Source of the DNA: Mycocentrospora acerina
Taxonomy: Eukaryota > Ascomycota > Dothideomycetes > Pleosporales
DNA length: 30,513 nucleotides
NCBI GenBank assembly: GCA_022701365.1
Contig: JAKUHH010000144.1
Coordinates: forward strand, 1-30,513
Reading direction: 5' to 3'
A program made the position numbers and the translations under genes. The notes under the pieces are model-generated. The model worked only from the letters and a program-made list of their open reading frames with translations. It made no database searches and had not been told where the DNA came from. Below, piece after piece: positions 22,251 to 30,513 of this stretch (its first letter is position 1; every line of letters starts with the position of its first letter).

Positions 22251-23091
22251 AGGTCTACTTTTGCTAGCCTATTTGTGAAATTATTTCTTTTTTTAGTGTT
22301 TTACTATCTGCTTAAATACTCTTCTTTTTCTTTCTTATACTATTGTTTTACACAAACTAGTACTTTTATAGCTAAATTTTATTGTCTAGTTAGTGCAGTA
22401 CTTTGCTGCCTTGTCCCTATAGTTCCACTATCTACAAAGAACAAGATTCTTTTCTGTTATTATAAGTAAAAGAATAAGACTGTATTAAGTTATTCTCTTC
22501 TTACACAGTATTATTATTAAGGAGCTTATAGCGATATAAAGCTACCACTACTCAGTAAACAAGATAACAAATAACTTCCCCTAATTAGTCTTAAGAAGCT
22601 TAACTTTTATCCTGTGTCCTATCTTTTAAATATCTGTATAGCTCTTTACACTTCCTATTTCCTTAGAATCAATCTTTGTTAAGCTAGAGATTAAAACATA
22701 AAGATAGAAGGACTTCAATCGTCTTTTAAGCTATATGAATATAAATGTAACAGTAAAAATAGCACACTAGAGCTAAGTTTAATTACAGGTATGTTTAGAT
22801 ATAACAGTTCAATAATGTAGATATTAACAGAGATACATTTTTTAGCGCTGTTTAATTATCTGTTTTGCTATGCCTTATAAAATTTAACCTAATTATTATT
22901 TTTCTTATTTTTATACAAATTTCTGTCCTTAGTCTTTCTACAACAGTAGAAACTGCATTTCTTGTAAAAGAAGAATATTAATTTAGTATCCTTAGCATTA
23001 GTAACTAAATAATTAAGTTATTGTAATTATTAAATTTTTTTATTTTGTTTTTTGCTCCACTAATAAATAGAAAATTAGTAAGTTAAAACTA
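22251..23091. other. AT-rich non-coding stretch
   Basis: I see no gene, RNA or repeat here. The sequence is long T- and A-rich runs with frequent stops in all frames. Confidence 0.4.
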
Positions 23092-23300
23092 TGTTGTCAC
23101 AAAACAGAGCCCTGCTCACGAGTCTCGCTTAAGAGCCCTGCTCACAAGCCACACAAGCAAGCCACGCTTACGTGGCCTCTAACAGCTTAGTACCAAGTTG
23201 TCAGAAGAGTAAGTATTACTCAGCTGCTCTACACACAACGTATCTACTACACTTACTTTGTCAAAGCGTTTATGCTTCGTAGCAGCAACTACTAAGCTCT
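23092..23300. repeat. GC-richer segment with an internal direct repeat, possible LTR fragment
   Basis: The segment starts TGTTGTCAC and contains a 14-base sequence AGAGCCCTGCTCAC twice (from 23106 and from 23132). It is clearly less AT-rich than its flanks. The TGTTG start and a possible CA end near 23402 would suit an LTR, but I find no partner copy, primer-binding site or target duplication, so this is tentative. Confidence 0.35.
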
Positions 23301-24024
23301 TTTTCTTATGTATATATATAAGATTTACACTAAGATAGATAGAACAGTAGTCCATACATTAGATCACCTAAATACTATTATTCTGGCTCCCTTTTCTATA
23401 ACATATATTCTTAACGATTTATTACTCTTAGTATCTTTTAATACACTCTAAGATGTTCTTCTAGTATTAAAAATTATGTTATTCTTCTAGCACGTATCTA
23501 GAGCTAAGTCATGTTCTTTTTTACAAGTAACCTTATTAGGGTCGTTAAAGGTCTTTTGTGCATTATCTTAAATCAATTAATTAATAGTTTCAGAAGAAAA
23601 CGTTTTAAATATTTAGAAGAAAGCGTTCTCTATTACTATTTCTGCTAGTTTAGCAGTGCTTAGATTTTACATAGACAAGCCTTCTAGAAAGCAGATGACT
23701 AAGATTCGTGCATAGCAACCTAGGAAATAGTTCTGTACTCCATGTTATTTTGTTGATAACATTAGATACTAGATTTAAAGTAGAAAATCTAATAGTTTTA
23801 TTTATGATAGTACTTAAGACTATTAAGGTAAGGAGCAATACAATCAATACATTAGAAATCTATAGCAAGAGAGTAATATGTCTAATAGTTGCAATTTCTA
23901 GATAGACATAATGCAGGACTTTTGTTGAATTCAGGAGGAGTTATTGCAGTAATAGCATAGCTAATAGCAGAAAGGGCGTCTAATAGAAGTAGGTTTTTGT
24001 CTTGTCATTAAAAAGTTAACAGTT
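23301..24024. other. AT-rich stretch with no supported gene
   Basis: Open frames overlap on both strands at 23650-23905 without any family motif. A plus-strand reading through stops from about 23660 is rich in probable Gln and could be an old Gag-like piece, but I cannot support it. Confidence 0.3.
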
Positions 24025-24158
24025 TGTGAAGGAACAATCAGAAGGAACTTGTTGTTTTTATTTAGAGTGTTAGAAGTAGAGACTATTAAGGAGTTAAGTG
24101 CTCAGGTGCTTGCACACGAGCCTGCACACGTGCTCACATGAATGCAGGCAGACACCAA
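24025..24158 (+). mobile_element. LTR-like repeat, copy 4
   Basis: It begins TGTGAAGGAACAATCAGAAG and is collinear with 14191-14320 through GAACTTGT, GAGACTAT, AGTGCTCA, GTGCTTG and GCAGGCAGACAC. Compared with copy 1 it carries an extra stretch, CACACGAGCCTGCACACGTG. An element boundary at the TGT is supported because similarity starts there in both copies. Confidence 0.55.
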
Positions 24159-24286
24159 AGCTAGATTGAGTAGTAAATTAAAACTTGTTTTTTATTTTTT
24201 ATTTTCTAGTTCTTTTCTATCTTTTTATACTTTACAGCTGCTCTCCTATAAAAGAAGTTATTACTTAAAAATTGCCTTTTTAAAGC

Positions 24287-24941
24287 TTAGCAGCAGTCAA
24301 GATCTTTAATTTTATTTCTAAAAGTTTGATAAGTACTTAAATTTCTTAGGTCTTTATAATGCATCCTTGAAAAGTCTCTAGCACTTATCTTAATACTATG
24401 CTCTGTGTTGTGTATTAATAGCCCAGCAGTCATTTTCCCCCTTCTTCTACTATAGTTACGTGCTGAAGTTTGCAATAGACTTCTAATTTGTAATATTTTA
24501 TTTTCTAGTTGCTTTAACACTCTACCCTATCTAGTTATTTCTTTACTTTGCTAGGCTATTAAAGAATTTGTAGACTAGAATAACGATTTTTGTTGATAAA
24601 TTATTTATAAAAGAAGTTCTATATGAAGAATGACCTCAGCTATATTATTAAAGAGCTTAGAGGGATGGCGTTTCTCTATACTAGTATTGTCTCTTGCTTT
24701 ATTTTATTTTTTTGCAAGAAATTTAGAGCTCTACTATATACTCTTTGAATTTAATATCACTGTTTTTTACAATTAGAAGCATTTTTCTGGCAGTTTTTTC
24801 TAAGATTGCTACTACTTTTTCTGCTATTGCTGTACTAGCTCTTATTGCAATGTTGTCTTTATAAGAGAACTTAAAAAATAAGAGGCTTAGCCTTGCACAC
24901 ATCTCTAATGTAGATAAGAAAAAGACAAATAAGATGAGCAA
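24287..24941 (-). pseudogene. Unrecognised coding-like remnant, possibly from a mobile element
   Basis: Two minus-strand frames are open: 24723-24941 (ASTAIAEKVVAILEKTARKM, then VKNSDIKFKEYIVEL) and 24287-24520 (LENKILQIRSLLQTSARNYS, then RRRGKMTAGLLIHNTEHS). The part between reads through several stops with charged, Gln/Arg-like spacing. The composition is protein-like, but I cannot name a family. It lies between an LTR-like repeat and the reductase remnant, pointing away from the latter. It may be an orphan element gene. Confidence 0.35.
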
Positions 24942-24992
24942 TCCTTGCAGTATGCCTATCTTTATTAGTCTTTAGATAATATCTTCTCAGGC

Positions 24993-26081
24993 CTAAGGTT
25001 CTACCACAATTTTCTTTGCACTAACGCCCTTTCTAAGTAAGTTAAACGCATTGTCAACTTTCTTAAGTCTACCTAATATATCTGCAGGTACAGTCTTTAG
25101 TAGGTCATTCTTTATAGCCTGCTCTAAGTATCCACCACGTGCCAGGAAGTATTTATGCCACTCCAAATTTTCTAGAGCTCTAGTAGCAAAGCAATAGGCC
25201 TAGAGGGTGATGCCTTCTAGTATATTGGTAATACCAGTCATAGAAGGCAGGAGCAGGACAAGAATGTTTGCTTTTATTAATGTTTTACCTTCAGGTGCGA
25301 GGATCTTAAAGATTAAGGATACTGAAGGCTGCAGCGAGATAGTATTAAACTAATAATTAATTAGAAACAAGTCCCTAATCGCGTTAATAGTAGCTAGATT
25401 GCTATAGTTAAAGATGTAGTCAGCACCACATGCTTTAAGGAGGTCGAAGTTACGCAGCGAACTCGTACTAATAACTGTGTAGCCAGCTAGCTTCGCATAC
25501 ATAATAGAGAGTGATCCCGTAGAAGAAGAGCTACCCTAGATCAGAATCTTCTTACCTTCCTTGCTAGCAGGGAGGGGAGTAGATAGAATCGTAGGGCAGT
25601 GCAACTTTAATGTCAAATCTGCGAAAAGAGCTGCAGGTAGGGTAGTAGGAGCAAGCGTTGTAGACTTAACAAAGTCAACATTGCCAATCTATACCATCTA
25701 GTTAGGCTTAATCAGCAATATTTAAATGCCTTTACTTACTTCAACCAGCCTAGATGCATCTAGGATTAAAAAGCGCTGTAGTCCGCTAAATTTAGCCTTC
25801 TTCTGCATCATAACCTTTGTCATTCCCACAACTTAGTCACCTACTGCAACATTAGTTACACCAGCTCTAACAGCGGTGATGACACCTGCAACCTGACTAC
25901 CAAGAATAGCAGGGTACTCTATTAGCATTATTCCAAGCCTTCTAACCTTTGCATCTATTAGTTAAATAGCGCATGCATAGACCTTGATCTGTACTTCTCC
26001 TGCCTCAGGTTCAAAGGTCTCAGCATTGCGTACAGCAACTTTTCCCTTCAGGCTGTCAACAAATGCAGCCCTATTGCTTAT
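24993..26081 (-). pseudogene. RIP-inactivated zinc-type medium-chain dehydrogenase/reductase
   Basis: One frame of 363 codons runs from 26081 to the TAG at 24993-24995 with no indel or intron and eight internal stops. It reads SNRAAFVDSLKGKVAVRNAE, PEAGEVQIKVYACAI, EYPAILGSQVAGVITAVRAG, VGD, stop, VVG, then the nucleotide-binding segment KILI, stop, GSSSSTGSLSIMYAKLAGY (the stop replaces a probable Trp). Later come LLKACGADYIFNYS, LIFKILAPEGKT, WHKYFLARGGYLEQAI and VDNAFNLLRKGVSAKKIVVE. This is the CipB/trans-enoyl-reductase-like branch of NAD(P)H-dependent reductases. The likely start codon is ATA (26079-26081), plausibly ATG changed by G to A. A 26-codon open extension to 26159 is hydrophobic and probably not coding. 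Confidence 0.9.
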
Positions 26082-26222
26082 GTTGAAGAATGCTTTGTTA
26101 CTGTAGAATTGTAGAGGTGGTATTAATAGTACAAAAGCAAAACTTAGGAGTAAAAGCAATACTTATAAAAACAATTAATCTCAAGCTAAGTTAGCGTAAC
26201 ATATTGATTGATGATTAATGCT

Positions 26223-26288
26223 TTTGTCAGCCAGCAGAATGTAAGAGCAAGGTGCGAGGAGCGATACTTAGTTGGAGTTGCTGACAAA
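26223..26288. repeat. Short inverted repeat upstream of the reductase remnant
   Basis: TTTGTCAGC at 26223-26231 is the exact reverse complement of GCTGACAAA at 26280-26288, with 48 bases between. It lies about 140 bp upstream of the inferred start. It could be a regulatory dyad or the ends of a tiny non-autonomous element; nothing decides between these. Confidence 0.4.
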
Positions 26289-26649
26289 TAAGAAAGGCTA
26301 AGCCGCGACTTCACAGCTTGCGTGTGCGTATACTTACCTAGGTTATCTATGCAGAACGCTTAAGTAGATCTATACAAACTGCATATAATAGCTTTCTACT
26401 TGCAAACAGGACTATAACGGCAGAGAATATACAACCAGCTACATACCCATAATTAGGGTCTATAAGCACACAAGCAGCAGAACAAAAAAAGGAGCCTACC
26501 ATGTTTGTGCACTCGCCTGGATTTGTAATAACGCAGAAGAAAAGAAAGTTATCAGAATTAAGCTATACTAAGGCCTAGCATCAACTTAAGGGTCTAGTTA
26601 GCGCGCCAGCTAGATAAGCGCACTACCCTAATAAGTCTTTGAGCCCTTC

Positions 26650-27420
26650 ATGCTTCAAACCTCAATGTCTCAACCACCTGACCTCAAACTGCTCTCAAAA
26701 GAAGAGAGGCTTAAATTAGCTACCTAAGCAGTTAAATTGACTCATAAGATAAGCAAGCGATGCGCTGCTATTGTATACAAAGTAGCCCAAACAATAATTA
26801 ACTGCTGATGCGTTAGAAAACAGTTACCACGCGATACTTAACTCAGATCACTAAATCTTATAAGGATTGAAGAAAATACTCTTATACACAACATAAAGAA
26901 GTTAGATGCCTAAAGTTTTTTAGCAACCCTGCGTGCTATAGAAGATATGGTCAACTAACTGCGTGTTGCGCGTGGTGCAAAGCCTGTTAGGCCTAAATAG
27001 GCTTTAAACCTTGTAAATCGCGAACTTAAGCTTATGTTACAATTAACTTAATAGTATAATTGCTAAATATTTTGATTTATTAATCTTAAGAAAATTAGGA
27101 CTTAATTTAACCTTTAACAGAATATTATAGCTCAGTGCAGCGCACTAGAAGAAGATACCTACAACTTTTTAGAAGACTAGCCTAACTATAGGTGCTAGAA
27201 ATTAGGTAAAGGAAGTCACTGCTTCAGAGAGACGCATAAAGCCTTGTAGTGTGCAACAGGAAGACTATAAGTAGGTAACTCTTACTGCTGCTATCAACCT
27301 AATAGGCTGGGCAATTGCGTCCTACCTTATTATTAAGATCCTGCTGAATACTTCATCTTAGTAATCAAAAATCTTCTGATACTAATATTCTGAAGAAACC
27401 AATTTAAGGTTAGTTCTAAG
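26650..27420 (+). pseudogene. N-terminal and partial DDE region of a pogo/Fot1-like transposase
   Basis: An ATG at 26650 (a second at 26665) opens a frame reading LLSKEERLKLAT, stop, AVKLTHKISKRCAAIVYKVA, then LDA, stop, SFLATLRAIEDMVN and LRVARGAKPVRPK, stop, ALNLVNREL. This is the helix-turn-helix and CENP-B-like DNA-binding half of fungal pogo transposases. After a disrupted stretch, EEDTYNF (about 27150) and, in another frame, VTLTAAINLIGWAIASYLII (27275-27334) match the start of the DDE catalytic domain. The rest of the catalytic core is missing. The sequence around 26596-26640 (TAGCGCGCCAGCTAGATAAG) might be its left end, but no matching inverted repeat was found. Confidence 0.75.
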
Positions 27421-27949
27421 GGATTAGAAGAAGTTTAGGGAAATAAAGTTAGTATATTACACTTATAAATAATGCACTGTAATTAACTTTAAGAAGTACT
27501 AGCTAGAATAATTAATAAGATTAAAAATAATTTTTTAATTGTATTATTCTAATAAAATATGTTTAATTAATAAGATGTAATAGGAATTTCCTTACCTTTG
27601 TTATTTCTAATATTATAGAGAGCGTAGAGAGTGCAGTGCTCTGTTGCTATTTGTACTCTGTTGAGATTAACAGATCAGGTAGAGCGTTCTGCTCTGTAGC
27701 CTAGGGCTTGCTAGAGAGACTACCCTTTGTCTAGGTGCTAAGTTTACGTGGAGCTAGAGTGAAATAGCTTGTAACATGATTGCTTTCCTCTCTTAGTTTT
27801 ATCCTTAACGTACCTCACAGGCAACCCGCCCACATGGGTAACACGCCTACCTACGCCAAGCCCCTCCCCCTCCCCCCTAAAACCCCCCTAACTTTAGCCT
27901 ATATTAGCGCACTCTAGTTTAAAATAAGATAGATTTGTATTGCTTACTA
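27421..27949. other. Non-coding stretch with a C-rich tract
   Basis: It contains CCCCTCCCCCTCCCCCC around 27860-27880 and a further CCCCCC run, but no coding pattern that I can identify. Confidence 0.4.
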
Positions 27950-28110
27950 CTATTTTGCTACTACTGTGTTATTATTACGTGTTTGCTAGTTAAGGCCTGC
28001 CTCGCCGCATTGTCTACAGCGTGTTGTATGCTGGTCGCCCTTATTAGTGCGCGCTCTCTTCTTTGCCTTCTTCCTATCACTACACGCACCAGATTTCTTT
28101 TAGGCTGTTA
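27950..28110 (-). pseudogene. C-terminal fragment of a pogo-like transposase with zinc-knuckle-like end
   Basis: The minus strand reads KKSGACSDRKKAKKRARTN, then KGDQHTTRCRQCGEAGLN, stop, QTRNNN. A basic stretch followed by RC-X2-CG-x-x-GHN-type sequence is typical of the C-terminus of fungal pogo/Tc1-like transposases. Here the His after Gly is lost. It lies opposite in strand to the N-terminal fragment at 26650-27420, so the two come from different copies or a rearrangement. This piece has fewer stops than its surroundings. Confidence 0.55.
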
Positions 28111-28122
28111 ATGTTTAGCCCT

Positions 28123-28294
28123 CGCGCAACAGGGGGCCACTAACAGGCCACGACAACGTGCAACAGGGGCCTAGTAATAGGCCTCTGCAACGCGCAACAG
28201 GGGGCTAGCAATAGCCTACAAACAACGAGCAACAGGGGCCTAGCAACAGGCCTCTACAACACACAAAAACAACAAATAGCAACAGCCTAGACAG
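28123..28294. repeat. 34-bp minisatellite, four units plus one decayed unit
   Basis: Units start at 28123, 28157, 28191 and 28226, each beginning CGNGCAACAGGGG and ending near ACAA or GCAA (34, 34, 35 and 34 bp). A degenerate unit covers 28260-28294. The tract is GC-rich. It directly adjoins the transposase C-terminal fragment, on the side that would lie upstream of it on the minus strand. Confidence 0.85.
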
Positions 28295-28486
28295 CTGCCT
28301 GCTGCAGGAGCCTTGACCTAAAGGCCTACTATAACAAAATAGACCTGCTGTAGAAATGACCTATTATTAGCAAGCCGCGTAGTGAGAGCACTACTACTGT
28401 TTTACTGTTAAGGCCAGGTTAGGCAAGGGATGCGCCCTGACTAATTAACCAGCCTCGCGGCAACTGAGCAACCCAGATCACGTGAC

Positions 28487-28552
28487 GTGCTCAGTGCTTA
28501 GTGTGATCAGTTGTGATTAGTACACTGAGCATCATGATTAGTACTAAGCACT
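28487..28552. repeat. Overlapping inverted repeats ahead of the Gag remnant
   Basis: GCTCAGTG (28489-28496) pairs with CACTGAGC (28523-28530), and AGTGCTTAGT (28493-28502) pairs with ACTAAGCACT (28543-28552). The left arms overlap, so the two hairpins are alternatives. TGATCA/GTGATTAG motifs repeat between them. The position upstream of Gag suggests an LTR or leader, but I cannot define LTR ends. Confidence 0.5.
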
Positions 28553-28749
28553 ACATTATAATTAAGTATATAGTTAGTAGGAACACTACCCTTATAGTAA
28601 TGTGTTTAACCTTGTTAATTAATCTACTTATTGCTTCTTACCCTTAATCACAGTGTATCCTCAATACATGCATTAAACTAACCTTGTTTCCCTAAACCTA
28701 CTCTATCTCTAAGAACTAACCTTAAACCTGTTCTACTTTAGTACTAGTA
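28553..28749. other. Probable leader or LTR remainder of the gypsy element
   Basis: This is AT-rich, TTA/CTA-dense DNA with no open frame. It is assigned to the element only by its position before Gag. Confidence 0.3.
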
Positions 28750-30513
28750 TTAGAAGGTTATTAACTACTAAGATTAAGTATAGAACAGGATCTTAACATT
28801 TTAAACACCCTTAAGATAAGTAATAACTTAGAAAATAGTGCTACCCCTAGCAGTACTTAGGAACCCTCTGTTAGCTACTACAGAAGCTACAAAGTTGCTA
28901 ACCCTAACTTCTATTATAGAGACAGGAAGAAACTAGACAAATAGCTTCTCTAGTTTAACCTTTTCTTTAACTTCTAGAGAGAACGTATCCTAGAAGAAAA
29001 ACATGTCTTACTAGCTTCTACCTATATAAGAGGACTAGCCCTTTAATAGATTAAGCCCTTCTTAATTAAGTACATAAACAGCAATGCATCTAACAAAGTA
29101 GAGCTTTAGATAAGAGACTTTAGCAAATTTAAAGAACACGCTCGCAAGGTATTTAGACTTGCTAACAAAGCAACTACTGCTAGTAGATCTATCTAAACGC
29201 TTAGGTAAACCTACTCTGCTGCTAAATATGCTATAACTTTTTAGCAGTACACATTACTTACAGACTAGGACAATAAAGCACTTATAACTATGTTCTGCTA
29301 AGGACTTAAGCCTAAAGTTAAGGAAGAACTTATAAGAAGTAGTTATACACTTAACAGCCTAAGCAAACTAGTTAAAGTAGCAATTAGTATTAACAACACT
29401 CTCTACAAGCTATCTATAGAATTACAACAAGACAGTTAACCTTAACCTAGATATAGATCTACTAACAATTGTAGACAACAACTACTATATGCCACTAATA
29501 CTACTTAACAATTTAACTATAGACAATAATCTAGATATTAAGGAAGGAGCAACAGAATCTATAGCTCTTATAGATCTAAATCTATGCACTTTAATAATAT
29601 TAACAAAAGCTAAGAGTATAAAGGAAATCTGCAAAAGGATACTAAGAATAGCAATAATAACTATAACAAGTCTACGCAAACTTGTTACAGCTGTAGCAAA
29701 CTAGGCTATATATCTAGAAACTGTAGATCTAAGAATATAGTTACTAGACAGGTAAATGTGATCACATTTGCACCTCTAGACATTAAAGACGCCTTCTATA
29801 AAGATTTAGACAATAAATAAGTAGTTATTAACACCCTAGAATCCTAATTAGCCCTATAGACGCTAGCACAATTAGCAACGCTAAGCCTATCTAAAGACAC
29901 CTAGGCACTTACTAAAGGAACGCAAGAATATACACTACTAAATAGTTAGGACAATAAGCTTAGCAGGAATAACACTAACACTCCTAATTTAGAACAACTA
30001 AGATACTACCTAGATCACAAAAATAAAAATTACATAGCTATGTTATAGACAGCATGCTCCTATAATCTATATGCAGACTACTATAGCAAAAAAGTAGGGT
30101 TAGGATAGTTTCTAGCACACAGGAATAAATGCAAATACTAATAGTTTAACTGTAAGTACAACAAATGTAAAAACCACCTCTAGGATAAGCGTAATATAAT
30201 GTATTNACACTAACACTCCTAATTTAGAACAACTAAGATACTACCTAGATCACAAAAATAAAAATTACATAGCTATGTTATAGACAGCATGCTCCTATAA
30301 TCTATATGCAGACTACTATAGCAAAAAAGTAGGGTTAGGATAGTTTCTAGCACACAGGAATAAATGCAAATACTAATAGTTTAACTGTAAGTACAACAAA
30401 TGTAAAAACCACCTCTAGGATAAGCGTAATATAATGTATTTTCTTAGAACTAATAATTTAGCAGAGATCTTCTAGATAAAACTTACAGTTAATAGAGTCT
30501 GTAATTAATACTA
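28750..30513 (+). pseudogene. Ty3/gypsy-type retrotransposon Gag remnant with CCHC knuckle, cut by the window end
   Basis: A plus-strand frame runs from about 28870 to 29439, through stops at probable Gln/Trp codons. It reads SYYRSYKVANPNFYYRDRKK, the capsid-like segment ASTYIRGLAL, IRDFSKFKEHARKVFRLAN, YSAAKYAITF, MFC, stop, GLKPKVKEEL, and LVKVAISINNTLYKL, as in fungal Gag (retrotrans_gag) domains. A nucleocapsid knuckle lies at 29683-29724: CYSCSKLGYISRNC, a CX2CX4HX4C motif in which His is now Tyr. Past that, a Cys-bearing region (YNLYADYYSKKVGLG, NCKYNKCKNHL) continues to the edge. It is interrupted by the single-N duplication at 30206. No protease or reverse transcriptase lies in the window. 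The exact start is not determinable. Confidence 0.8.
29972..30440. repeat. 234-bp direct repeat around a single N (probable contig overlap)
   Basis: 29972-30205 and 30207-30440 are identical by eye over 234 bases and are separated only by the N at 30206. As at 21741, this is best read as two contig ends that overlap but were not merged. Removing one copy restores a continuous Gag-region sequence. Confidence 0.92.

Noticed and set aside
22236..22469. Hydrophobic 77-codon open frame
   Set aside because: It is low-complexity Phe/Leu/Ser from T-rich DNA, starts inside an LTR-like repeat and has no motif.
23650..23905. Open frames on both strands overlapping each other
   Set aside because: Neither has a family motif, and mutual overlap suggests chance openness.
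25962..26159. Treating 26159 as the reductase start
   Set aside because: The first 26 codons are a hydrophobic run unlike the family's N-terminus; similarity begins right after the ATA at 26079-26081.
29485..29704. Open frames on both strands within the Gag region
   Set aside because: They arise in the Gag linker; the plus one carries no motif and the minus one is a shadow.

Overview
The window looks like a degraded, AT-rich chromosome segment of a filamentous ascomycete (Pezizomycotina). The evidence is fungal-type genes with short GT..AG introns of about 40-130 bp, fungal pogo-like and Ty3/gypsy element remnants, and a mutation pattern typical of repeat-induced point mutation (RIP). In the recognisable genes, Gln codons have become TAA/TAG, Arg CGA has become TGA, Trp TGG has become TAG, and His CAC/CAT has become TAC/TAT, while reading frames stay in phase over hundreds of codons. 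I see no intact protein-coding gene and no rRNA, tRNA or CRISPR array. All gene calls are pseudogenes read through their in-frame stops. Family names come from remembered motifs, not from a search.

Layout: 1-540 has the 3' tails of a poly-A retroposon, one copy with target-site duplications. 755-1824 (-) is a conserved fungal protein of unknown function with two introns. 4497-5102 has weak coding-like traces. About 5157-6520 (+) is an MFS sugar-transporter-like gene. About 8071-8995 (-) is an unrecognised gene. 9572-11503 (-) is a cytochrome P450. 12367-13857 (+) is a carotenoid/lignostilbene oxygenase, divergent from the P450. 15987-17779 (-) is a C2H2 plus Zn(II)2Cys6 transcription factor. 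18367-20051 (+) is a secreted tyrosinase, divergent from the factor. 20.1-24.9 kb is mostly non-coding AT-rich DNA with copies of one LTR-like repeat. 24993-26081 (-) is a zinc-type medium-chain dehydrogenase/reductase. 26.6-28.3 kb holds two opposed pogo-like transposase fragments and a 34-bp minisatellite. From about 28.75 kb to the end is a Ty3/gypsy Gag remnant.

Transporter, P450, carotenoid oxygenase, regulator, tyrosinase and reductase within about 21 kb is the gene content of a secondary-metabolite cluster. My main inference is that this is a fossil cluster killed by RIP, possibly a duplicate of a cluster elsewhere in the genome. Two single-N positions (21741 and 30206) are each flanked by near-identical or identical direct repeats of 241 and 234 bp. 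These are most simply unmerged contig-end overlaps, not biology.
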